Part shown: one piece after another, positions 9,068 through 19,642 of the stretch | Position numbering within the stretch: the first letter of the stretch is position 1 | Layout: every line of letters starts with the position of its first letter | Source of the DNA: Symsagittifera roscoffensis | Lineage: Eukaryota; Xenacoelomorpha; Acoela; Convolutidae | DNA length: 64,000 nucleotides | Reading direction: 5' to 3' | Assembly: GCF_963678635.1 (NCBI RefSeq) | Contig: NC_087063.1 | Span: 21,336,701 to 21,400,700 of the forward strand | Translations under genes and position numbers: made by a program | The notes under the pieces: model-generated | Told to the model about the DNA's origin: nothing | Databases searched by the model: none | What the model saw: the letters and a program-made list of their open reading frames with translations, nothing else

Positions 9068-9606
9068 TATGCCAAGTTGAGAAGGTTGGAGCTGTATTAA
9101 AACTTTTCCGATAAATTTTGTGATGTCAACAAATTCGAAGAACTCAAAATGGATACAGATTCCCTCTATTTGGCTTTGGCAGAAGAAGATTTAGATGATT
9201 GTATCCTTCCCAGCAAGGGAGCAGAATGGACTGAAAAGCGAAGCAAGGACTGTCGAGATGACTTCAGAGCAGATGCAAAAAACAACTTTTTCCCCCGTAT
9301 TTGCTGTTCTAAACATAAGAAACATGACAAGAGAGAACCAGGATTGTTCAAGGAGGAGTTCAGATGCACCGAAATGTTATGCCTGTGTAGTAAAACCTAT
9401 TGCTGCTACGATAGTAAAAGTCAAAAGTATAAGTTTAGCAGTAAAGTTCTGAACAAACGTGCATTAGAAGACTCTGGAGATGGACCGATGGCGAAGTATC
9501 GACAAGTACTGGATGAGGCAGTGAGTTTGAAGTCAACAAATAGAGGATTTAAAACGATTAACCATGCAGTCGCAACTTATGAACAAACTCAAAAAGGGCT
9601 GAGTAA
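9068..9606 (+). pseudogene. Fragment of a protein-primed family B DNA polymerase (Polinton/Maverick-like), decayed
   Basis: The frame contains MDTDSLYLAL, with the DTDS of polymerase motif C (metal-binding Asp). A Cys/His-rich stretch follows (CCSKHKKHDKREPGLFKEEF, LCLCSKTYCCYD), then GDGPMAKYRQVLDE and NRGFK. I recognise this C-terminal layout from virus-like family B polymerases scattered in animal genomes. An open frame of 175 residues begins at 9149. The same frame extends upstream to about 9068 through one TAA stop, and similarity fades after KGLS near 9606. The exonuclease, fingers and most of the palm are absent, so it is a dead fragment. A Polinton/Maverick or adintovirus source is inferred. 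Confidence 0.75.
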
Positions 9607-9779
9607 AGTTGTATACGATGCGGTGAATTATTACATTTTCTCTGAGATTAATCTTTTTTTTGAAAAATTTTTTTAAACGCTACGTTTCGGTTCGCAATAT
9701 ATTGTTTTTTGACTAAGAAAACATTTAGAATCTGGAAAATTGGCAAAATGAAGTACCAAAAAATTTGGGCTCCAAAAAT

Positions 9780-10100
9780 TTTTCTGAAACTTACCATCTT
9801 ACCATCTGAAACCTTAACATCGTAATACATTAGGAATCTTATTCCCTAATGAATTCTTAATTCCCTACAATGAATTTCTTATACATAGGGAAATCTATAC
9901 ATGGTAAATTCGGGCGCCGAAAAAAACTTACCATCTGAAACTTACCATCTGAAACCTGGTATTTTAATACATTGGGAAACCTATTTCCTATCTTAATACA
10001 TTGGGAAATATATAGCCTATGTTAATACATAGGGTGACGACCGGATACTCTATAGCCTATGTTAATACATGGGGGTCGTCACCCCCCCCCCCCCCGGCTG
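9780..10100 (+). repeat. Complex short-repeat block ending in poly-C
   Basis: ACTTACCATCTGAAAC-like units recur about four times, and TTAATACATTGGGAAA-like units recur. The 26-mer TATAGCCTATGTTAATACAT plus GGG appears twice (about 10011 and 10051). GGGTGACGACC and GGTCGTCACCC form an inverted pair. The block ends in 14 C. It looks like decayed transposon ends with microsatellite growth. Confidence 0.65.
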
Positions 10101-10274
10101 AATTCATCCAACATATACTACTGATACAAAACAGGCCAAAACCTATCAAACCGAAAGTAAAGGAAAGTGAAACAAATGTATTATATGACAATTAAGCCGA
10201 CAAAAGAAACAGACATGAAATGAGCCGACAATTCTTTTGTGAATCGGTATATTTCGCATTTGAAAAAAAAAAAC

Positions 10275-10350
10275 GGATTCTGACAGATTCGAACCCAGGA
10301 CTATTTCCGTTTGCGTCTTCGTTACCTTCAGGCTATGTGTGCCTGAGACA
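10275..10350 (-). repeat. tRNA-like A-box/B-box sequence (SINE head or tRNA pseudogene)
   Basis: On the minus strand TAGCCTGAAGGTAACG resembles a pol III A box, and 40 bases on GGGTTCGAATCT matches a B box/T arm. The flanks do not form an acceptor stem, so it is not a functional tRNA. Confidence 0.5.
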
Positions 10351-10399
10351 TAAAGCATTTAGACTAAATTAAGAACTGATCTTAATTTACCTCTAATTT

Positions 10400-12432
10400 C
10401 GACCATTATGTGCCTAAAGTTATTTACGGGGGAAAAGTCTAGTACCCAATTGCAATACTTTTGCTATCGCAAGGGTAAAAATCAGAAAAAGATTACCGAG
10501 GTGTGAGGTACGTACTTAAGACACTACTTTTAAAACTCTAATTAATGGTTTTGCTTCAAGAAAACTCAATAAAATTACAAATTCAAAAAATTCATAACTA
10601 ATCATTGTTTTAAAATTTGTTCTCTAGCTCAACTTACAATGACTGAGTCATGGCTTTTAAATTTTGCTCTATCATTTCAACCTAACTAGCGCCAAATTCT
10701 CTGAATGATTTGATCAGCCCTAACTAGTCCTAGTTTATTTCAGTCTGGTAGACAAAATTTTGGGTTCCCTTAAAAGTTCGTGGAGTTGTAGAATTGGTTG
10801 TAAATTAGTTCATCTGTCTAACAAACAAAATTGCGAGATCTACTTATAATTTTTGAATTTGCAGACATTTGCGGAATCCGTTCAAAAATTTGCAGATTTT
10901 GTTTTCATTTGCAGATTTCAATTAAAATGCGGAATACGCAGCAAATTGTTATATTCACTTGTTGCAAATTCCGCGAAACATCTATTGTACCGTCAAACGT
11001 TATTTTAAAAAACATGTTTGGTAGATTCCGATTTATTTTGGCGCTTCCATTCGACTTGCGTTGTGAGAACATGTTTGAAGATTTGTCTCTGGATTCTAGG
11101 AGCCTACACACACTAAACGGAGCTGGTATTCAAGGAAAGAATTGCATTCGATCTCAAGCCATACAAAAACGGGAGTTTCGTCTGTCACTACTAGCAATGC
11201 AATGGAAAATTCGAAACTTTTTTCAGGCTGGTGAAAATCAGTGTAAAGCTTTGTGTCTTCTGCATAGTTTCTTTCTCTGACCAGCTTCTTTGGCTAGCTG
11301 AAATAATAAAAACATTTTAGATCGAAGAAAACTGTTAAACTCTATTTCTATTTTGTTATGAGCACAAATGTTTCGCGATGCTAGCGTCACTTGCATTAAA
11401 AAGTAAGAAAGTTATTTTACCCACAGGGTCAGTTGATAACTGTTGTTATAAGCCTTATGTTTCATTGCATTTGTACGCCCTAGTTTTTATGTAAAAACTA
11501 GAGCGTACAAAAAAAACTAAGTAAAACGTCCAAAGTGGCATCGAGAAAGACAGTGTAAGGCCAAAAAAAACCACATTGAAACATTATATTTATTGGTTGG
11601 TCTACAAAGAACTTCCGACAAACATGCGCGGTCTGAGGGAAAATAATTTTAAGTTTTTTTTAAGACCACATGCAAACCCAAGTCAAATGCAGATATGCAG
11701 ATCCAGGTAAAATTTATTTACGATGATTAATACGATTAATACGATGAGATTTTAAGGAAAACACTCAAAACTAACATTCGGAAATTCCTTGATTGATAAA
11801 AATGGCTTCTGCAGTCACGGAACACAAAACTTGCAATTTTAGTTTTCCACCTGTAACTAATTATATTTCAAGATGTTCTTTGGTCTCTCAGATTCTGGGT
11901 GCTCAAAATAGCAGAATGTGTTTGATTATTTGTATTCACTCGAAAAACAAAAATAGCTAAATTCTCATATACGTTTGTTTTTTTTGTCGTTAAAACTAAA
12001 TTTGAAAGTTTGCTAGCCTTTTAGACACTATTTGACAAAAAACTCATCAAATTATTTAGTATTGTACCAGATTAAGTCAATTTTTCTTTGTCGCTGAGTA
12101 GTTTATCACTTTGATGTTAAAACAAATTTATTGCAGTGCTTAGCTTAGATCCTTACCTTCCAGTGAACAATGTTAAGTCTCAAAAATTCAAATTTTTTTG
12201 TTCTCCTTAGTGGGAGTGACTCAATCTATGGCATCCAGAATTTTTTCGGCGAGCTTTGTTTGAATGGCCAAAGAAAGTCTGGATTTTCTACTTTCGGTTT
12301 GCTTAAATCTCTTTTAATACCTGCTATCTGCCATAAGGAAATTTTGAGTCTCGGATTAGAAATGTTGAGTCTGGGCAACATGGCAACATGGAAAAAACAA
12401 ACAAATTAATTTTATTGGCCCACAAAACTAGA
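10400..12432. other. AT-rich intergenic stretch; one unassigned 149-codon frame and one palindrome
   Basis: A plus-strand frame at 10831-11280 is open for 149 codons. Its protein has no recognisable motif and its DNA contains repeated TTTGCAGATTT-like strings, so it is probably chance. The only other structure noted is the hairpin at 11472-11509. Confidence 0.4.
11472..11509. repeat. 38-base near-perfect palindrome
   Basis: TGTACGCCCTAGTTTTTA, two bases, then TAAAAACTAGAGCGTACA form 18-base arms with one mismatch. Confidence 0.9.
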
Positions 12433-13495
12433 CAAGGCTGCTCATATCAGGGCGAAGCCCTGAATGTTCCGACTGCCTTTCAAGGTTTTTTTGGAACAGT
12501 AATAACATCAAAATTTAAATGTAATAAAATAAAATGAAAATTTTTTTTTCTAAAATTTGAAATTTTTTATGAAAATCATCCCCCCTGACGCCATATAAAG
12601 TACCAAAAGATAGATTTAGCTCCTTGTAACAAATCAATTATGGCAAATAAGCTTCCTTCAACCAATTTGGAACGAATTTAAGACGGATTAATTCTCCGCT
12701 TACGCGTTAATAGCGCGAAATATATCGCGCGTTAATTGTCCCAAATTGACCAAAATGGCAATCTTTAAACCCCCATAACTTTACGAAAACTGATCACAAG
12801 TGAAATATTTTTGTTCCGACTTTCGATACGAAAGTAACGGAATATTTGTGCTTGGGGAGGGTTTTTTTTTTCTTCAGACAAATTTCGACTTTTTACCTAG
12901 CCATTTTTGACGGAATGTTTTCATATCATATAAAAGGTATTGTTGTCCTGAGCTTAAATTTGAAAAGATATTTCACCTGTGATCATTTTTTGTAAACTAT
13001 GAGGGTTTAAAGAATGGCATTTCGGCCAATTTGGGACAATTAACGCGCGATATAATTCGCGCTATTAACGCGTAAGCGGAGATTTAATCCGTCTTCGAAA
13101 TCGTTCCAAATTGGTTAAAAGAAGCTTATTTGCCATAATTGATCTGTTACAAGGAGCGAAATCTATCCTTTTGTACTTAATATGGCGTGTGGGGGGATGA
13201 TTCTCATAAAAAATTTCCTACTTCAGAAAAAAAATGTTTGATTTTATTTTATTACCTTTAATTTTTTTAAAGGTTTTTACTGCTCCATAAACATTAAAAG
13301 GCAGTCGGAACATTCAGGGCTTCGCCCTGATACAAGCAGTCTTGTTTCAATTTTAAGCTCAGGACAACAATAGATTTTGAATGATTTAAAAAAATTCCGT
13401 CAAAAATGGCTAGTTAAAAAGTCGAAATTTGTCTGAAGAAAAAAAAACCCACCCGAGCGCAAATATTCCGTTACTTTCATATCGAAAGTCGAAAC
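12433..13495 (-). mobile_element. Helentron-like element copy A (531 bp), split by copy B
   Basis: In minus orientation it starts GTTTCGACTTTCGATATG at 13495 and runs to 13345. It resumes at 12812 and ends ...TCAGGGCTTCGCCCTGAT..CAGCCTTG at 12433. Removing 12813-13344 joins TTGAAA to AATATTTCAC, which restores the uninterrupted sequence seen in copy B (GAAAAGATATTTCAC). The two halves total 531 bases. It is flanked by T on both sides in element orientation. No protein is encoded. Confidence 0.85.
12813..13344 (+). mobile_element. Helentron-like element copy B (532 bp), nested inside copy A
   Basis: It begins GTTCCGACTTTCGATACG and ends GCAGTCGGAACATTCAGGGC-TTC-GCCCTGATACAAGCAGTCTTG. The start is complementary to the subterminal GTCGGAAC, and a 3' hairpin plus tail follows. 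It is essentially the reverse complement of copy A with the insertion removed, so the pair forms a long fold-back. Insertion appears to be between T residues. Confidence 0.85.
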
Positions 13496-15596
13496 AAAAA
13501 CAAAATCTGAACGTATTTTTTGAAGGTTCTGCAATATCAAATACACAGAGACAAAGCAGGAACTTCGCTAAACACAAGCGACGAAAGGGAACTTTAAAAT
13601 GCACAGAAACTTAAGCTTGCATATAAAAGTTGGTAGAGCAACGATCTCAAGGCAACCACTTTAACTTTGCATTTAATAAATTGGAACGTAAAAATTCAAA
13701 TTGTGTATAAATTATGTATTTTAAAAACTATAGCTTGAATTAGAAAAATTCTCAGATGGAATTTTTTTAATTTTGTATCAAAAGGAACAAATCGTTAAAT
13801 TGACGATGAGCTGCAAAATTGCCACCAATAGTAGAGCACAAATATTTGCGACGTAGGCCGGAAAAAAGCGACCTAGTAGTATCACACAACTCACCGCTTC
13901 TTTAATAACAAAACCGTTTTTTTTTTCATCTTATAAACAAGATTTTGGATTGCTTAACTTAATCCAATATTTTGTTTAAAAGATGGAGCGCTGTGACTCG
14001 CTTGCATTTTGATTCGAAATTTTTTGGAGAACTTGCCTGAAACTTTCACAAAAACCAAAGTTCATACATCTTAGAAACTTTAAGTTTTTTTAAAGAGTAC
14101 CACTCATATAATTGAACATGAAGACAACATGCAAAATTACATTTTTTCATTGAATTTTTATTAATGAAGAGTTATGGAAGCATCCATAAACATTTTTGAT
14201 TTTCAGATAAATTCATTATCTTAGAAACTTGGATGTTTTCTGGGATGATTCTTCATATATTCGGTGAATCAAAATGCTGAAAGCAGACGAGTGAGTGCCA
14301 GCAAAATGTAGCAAGGTCGCACATTCTATTTAATTGGAAAGTTGCTATCGTCTTTTTTTTTTTAATTTGCGGACGTTTTTGAGTAACTAATTTGCGGACG
14401 TTTTGGAGTTTGCGAGTTATCAATATCAGTGAGAAATTCTTAAGTGACAATTTTCTAATCAAAAACAAAGAGAAATTACGATTTAATGCGGCATCATTGA
14501 TTTAATGCGGCATCAGATACTCAGCTTTCGGCTTAAAGTTCCAAGGAAAAAAACAAGAATCAAAAATTCAAAATGATAACATCCATTTACTTTCAATGAT
14601 TATTTTTTGCTAATGGACAAATTAAAAAGTGATATTAGAAGCTTCTAATTCAAATACGCGAAATATTTTCTGATGATTAGATGTATTCTGTCTAACTAAT
14701 TAGGGGCTGTCATATTTTAAGGAGCGTAAAAAAGAATGAAATTTTTTTGAATTTTTATTAGTGTCATTTTTTTGTTCAGCGCAAAAAAAATCAGTTGGTC
14801 AGAGAAAAAAAATTGTGCAACTGAGGTTACATCTTCTAAATATTTTAAATAAAAAATAGACAAATTAAAAACTTTTACAGCAAAGTTTTTATATACCGCA
14901 TCAGCGGCCAAAACTAATATTTTCTCCAGAATCATTTAGTCATTTCTTGGGATAAATTCATTTTAGATTTTCTGAGTTCTCATTGAAAATTTAAAAAAAT
15001 TAATTCGCCAAAATTTTTAGCGAATTGGCAAATTAAAAATGCAAACTGGTGCAAAAACTTTAGAAACCCAAAATCAATTTTACTATAAAATTTTAATTCT
15101 GATAATAAATTAAAATGACGTTTTAACAAACTGACAAACTAAAATAAATTGAAGTTTTAACAAAGAGTTATTATAATTTTTCTGATGATAACTGTGTTAA
15201 TCTGAAATCAATTAAGGAGGGGCATTGTAGGTTTTATTATAAAAAGTATTGAAGCTTCATATTTTAAGCTTTGTTTGATCATTTAGTAAAAGTTTTAAAG
15301 AGATGTTCTGGGTTTCAACATTTTTTCTTTACCAACGCAATAAAAGTAAAATAGTTAATTCAAAACTGATCATTTGAAAGCTAGAGATCTAAGATAGATA
15401 TCACTTTTTGTCAAAATAAGTCAAAAATTGAAAATTAAAGAATTTTTTTTTTAAAGTCTGCTCACAGTTCAAAAACTCATTTTGTTAATACTAAAATCTG
15501 AGCAAATTTATATATTCATTTATATTTATAGAGTTGTCATTTGATTGAGTGGTTGCATGTTTCGAAATTTTACTTTATTTGATCTGACATCATCAT
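13496..15596. other. AT-rich intergenic stretch, nothing assigned
   Basis: No frame with coding character is seen. A SINE-like internal string, AGCACAAATATTTGCGACGTAGG near 13834, recurs near 47.7 kb and 56.7 kb. Confidence 0.4.
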
Positions 15597-16087
15597 CAAG
15601 ACTGCTCGTATATCAGGGCAAAGCCCTGAATGTTCTGACTGTCCCTTAACTCATATCAAATAGTTTCTGTGAAAAGAAAATAATAAAAACCTATAAGTTT
15701 TGACAATATCAAAATGTGAAATTAGCTATCGTCAATTCAAAGTACTAGCCTCAGTTCAATTTGAAACGATTTTTTTGTACGGGATAATTTGCGAAGCATA
15801 AATAATTCGCGTTATGCTCTTAGCATTATAATTAAATTCTTCAAAGCGCGCATAATTTAGTCCAGAACAAGGCCAATTTGGCAATTTTCAAACCACCAGA
15901 CTTTTACAGAAAATGATTGGAGTTAAAATATATATATATTTTAAATTGAACTCAGGGAGTCGGTATTTTCAATGAGATATTAAAAAATTTCGACCGCCGA
16001 AAAAACTATTATTTCGACAGGCGAAAATTGACTGAATAAAAAAAATACAGCGAACATAAATTTTTCGTTTTATTCGAAAGTCGGAAC
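15597..16087 (-). mobile_element. Helentron-like element copy (491 bp)
   Basis: It starts GTTCCGACTTTCGAATA at 16087 (minus) and ends with the TCAGGGC/GCCCTGA hairpin and CAGTCTTG at 15597. The interior shares the CCAATTTGGCAATTTTCAAACC block with the 12-13 kb copies. It is flanked by T at the 5' end and A at the 3' end. Confidence 0.75.
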
Positions 16088-19000
16088 AATAATTAATCAG
16101 TATCATATAAGAAAAATGCGAGTTACGTTTATCATCAATCATATTTCATCCATAAATTCGAAGTAGTTCTAGCAAAAACGACAAAGTTTGAAGGAAACTT
16201 TCGTTTATTTCATCGGTTTACAGCTTAAAATTGCAATTGTTTTTTTTTGCCTGACTATATGATTTTTCTTGAGATATAATTGACGGTAAATTCTCTCCAA
16301 ATTTAGAGTAGGCAAAGATGACTGAAGAATTTTTGTTCAGATTATCCAAAAGTGGTGTAAATTATAACTTTAATTTTTGTTTTACGGTTAATAGCGGGTT
16401 TGAGGGAGAAAAACTAAACTAAAATCTTTTTTCTTACACAAAATTACATTGAAGACTAATTTAATTTTTTTAAACTAGTGAACCATGATATTTATACCGA
16501 AAAAATGATATTATATTTTTAACATTTATCGGATCAAAGTCAATTACTTTCATTTTGTATCATATAATTGTTATTTATTCTAAATTTTTTTTTAGTTTTC
16601 CATCAATGAACAAATTTAATTCAAACAAATAACGCGAATTGTTTACTACATCCTTTTAGTTTCATTCATCGGAAAATTTTTATTTGTCAACTTAAAATTC
16701 GTTAATTAACTTTTCGTTTCTTAATTTTTAGAAATGTTAGCAACATAATAATGGGAGGATCTAGAATATTGTGGGTGTTTTGACGGTCGAACTCTTGATT
16801 AGTTAATTTGGTCTTCACTTAATTTTAATAAAAAAAGTCAGAAAATGAATTTTTTTTGTGTTTGGAAATATTCAAAAAAAGCCAAAAGTCTAGACAGAAA
16901 ATGTGTTTGTTAACATTTTAAAATAATTTAAACACTTAAAAAATGAAAAAAAAACAACACACCAAATGACTTTTGGGTTCATCCTGTGTTTTATTCAAAA
17001 TTTAATTTCTTAAAATAATGTCCATAACAATTAGTTTCTACGCTATATTTTAAGAAAAGGTAAGTGGGATTAATGGTAAGTCTGACCAACGCTAAATCTT
17101 CAAAAGACTCCAAATAACAGTTTTTCCAAATAAAAAATAGAAAACCCAGTCAAATCATCCAGAGCTCTGCCCTCAAAAGAGGAAACTTGTTACCATCAAC
17201 GGTCATCTGCGGCCAATTTACATGAGGTTGCAACTTTTTGATTTCAATAAGCAAATGAACGATTTTCTGTAGTTTTTGTCGTTTTCTTTGCAACCATTTA
17301 AAATGTAAAATAGAAATTTTGAGACACGCTAGACGGAAATGTTAAGGAGCTAGCCGGACAAAAATTTGACAATTCTCGTTTTGAAAGCGTAAAAAAGCCA
17401 TTTCATTGTAACTAATTTTAGAAGTTCTTGCTCTAGAAACATCCTCGGAAAAAAAGCATAAGAATCGACTCAATGAGCTCAAATCGCTGCTTCAAGTAGT
17501 GAATCCTTGCTGGATCGAAAATCGACAGACATATAAATTAAAGAGTTACCGGCATTCTTCCGGCGTAACAAACGGCCGTGTCTAGTTTGACAATTTATTC
17601 CATAGAAGTCTAGGGCGCTTGTAATTCAGAAAGTTGGACAAAATTTGGGTTTAACAGCAAAACACCAGTTTGACTCCATAAATTTAATTATGTTGCGGTG
17701 TTTGCGAGGATATTTTTACGGCAAGATCACAAATGTAACAAGTTCTCATAAACTGTCCACTACATACCTTCAAAACAATAATCCTCAAAGTTTATTACTA
17801 ATTTCTTTCAAATATTTTCTTTTAGAGTTGTCAAAATGTAATTTCTATATCTTAAAAAATGGCAGAGAAAGCAACTAAAACGCGAAAAAAAATCCAATAT
17901 TTTTCTGAACAAATGAAACAGAAAACTATTGAAGCAGGTTTAAACGCGCACTAGAAGTTATCAAGATTTCAAATTAATTTGATGATTTTGATAAACTTAA
18001 GGCGTCAAAAAAAATTCAAAACAGTTTCTTAGACCAATTTGGGGCAAAGAAGCAATAAATTGGCCATTGAACAAAATATCTCTTTCTGGGCGTTATGTGA
18101 TTGATGTTTCGACAACCCTATAAAATTGTAGGCAGAAATAGGGTGGTTGGTTTTTTAAATAGGGGTTTAGGGTGGTCGGGCAAAGGAAGTTCAGTTATAG
18201 AAAAATCAGCAAACGGGAAAATTTTCTTACCAAATTTTTAATCTCAAGAAAGTGGAAAATTGAAACGAAACGAATATTTAGGAGTCAAAAATAAGGTGCA
18301 GTATGCCGATGTAGCAACAAACCGAAAACCTATGAATCAAAAAACTCATGCGGCTGTCAGTGTTTGATGTAAACCAATACAAGTGGGATGGGGGTGGTCA
18401 TTATTAACTATGAAGTTGATTGAAGTTGATTTTTCAAGTTGATTTTTCAGAAGTATGAAGTTGATTTTTCAGAAGTATAATGAATTTCCGATTGCAAATT
18501 TTGATTACATAGAAGCTGATAAAATGTAATAGCATAAAATATTAGAGTCCTTTCAGTCGTGATTCGGATTCTAACGTAGCTAAAAAATCAGCTAGTTTAG
18601 CTATACTGTTATTTCTCCTATTATAAGTCTGATCTCTCGCTTTGTTTATTCGAATTTGGATATTCAAAATTTTCAACTCTTTTTCTAAAGACTGAGAATC
18701 AGCACTAAAAAGTTTTTATACAAAATATAACTCTACCAATTCTGATGCTTGTTTGTGATTGCTAATTCTTGCGCAAAAAGTAAGACTTTTAAGAAAAGCA
18801 AAACACATCCAAAGACAAAAATCCTCTTTTTTTTCAGTAGTCGGAGCATAAAAAAATCCATGTGAGCGTCTTTTTTCAAAAAGTTTTTCCTCAAAATTTC
18901 TGGCTTTTTTTCTATTCGAATGATTGGCATTGAGACCAATTACTTTCGGATTAAGGTAAATATTTATCATATCCCAGAACTGACATAGATGAAACAAAGC

Positions 19001-19323
19001 TTTAAAAAATTTGCAATACAACCATGGCTGTTTATGGTAAAGTTCTGCCAGGAAAAATTAATGATCACATTCATAAAGAAATATCAGTAGCTGTCGTTCA
19101 GCAACCCAATTAAGATAGATTTTATGATAGATTTTGATAGACTTTTATCATAGACATTTATTTTTGGTATTACAAGTGCTGCGAAGCCCCACTTCGCTTG
19201 TGTCAACTCAGGCATGTCAGCTTATTACCTCCATCCGAACATAATCGATCTAAACATGATAAAAGTCGCTTAAAATACAACTAATGCTCACCCTTTTTTT
19301 GTAGATAACCGTTCAATTTTTCA
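16088..19323. other. AT-rich flank upstream of the receptor gene
   Basis: No reading frame of coding character is seen. A short tandem repeat of GAAGTTGATTTTTCAGAAGTAT lies at about 18407-18480. The stretch ends in a splice-acceptor-like TTTTTCAG at 19316-19323, which suggests that a non-coding first exon lies somewhere upstream. Confidence 0.4.
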
Positions 19324-19642
19324 GGCATTTTGCTCAAACAAAAAATGGACGGAAAAGATCAATTTGATGAAATTTCGATCATTGATGTCAATGACAACTC
19401 GACAAGTCCCCCCTTCAATTTCCGCCCAGGCTTCGTTCCATTTAGGGGAGCTCCCCCTTTGTGGGCAATTGCTACAAATGGGGCCATTTCGGGTGTCTCA
19501 TTTCTGCTACAGGGAATGGTTATGCTGATCTCAAAGGGCTTGGAGGGAGACTTTTCTGCAAAAACTTTGATGTGGGTGCAAGCACTCTCCGAATGTTTTA
19601 AAAGAGTGTTTTTTACACTCATGACAGTTCAACGACAGATGC
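19324..19642 (+). CDS. Receptor exon 1 (N-terminus, helices 1-2)
   Basis: An acceptor-like TTTTTCAG precedes 19324, and the Met is at 19345. The donor is C|GTGAGT after QRQM, leaving one base. It encodes the extracellular N-terminus with N18-S-T and two hydrophobic helices. Confidence 0.8.

Noticed and set aside
9149-9676. Intact 175-residue host gene
   Set aside because: Similarity continues upstream through a stop and ends before the frame's stop, so the open frame is an accident within a polymerase relic.
10275-10350. Possible functional tRNA gene
   Set aside because: A- and B-box-like words are present, but no acceptor stem or proper anticodon stem can be drawn.
10831-11280. A 149-codon plus-strand frame
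   Set aside because: It has no motif, no splice context and repeated TTTGCAGATTT-like DNA words; the amino-acid make-up matches translated AT-rich non-coding DNA.
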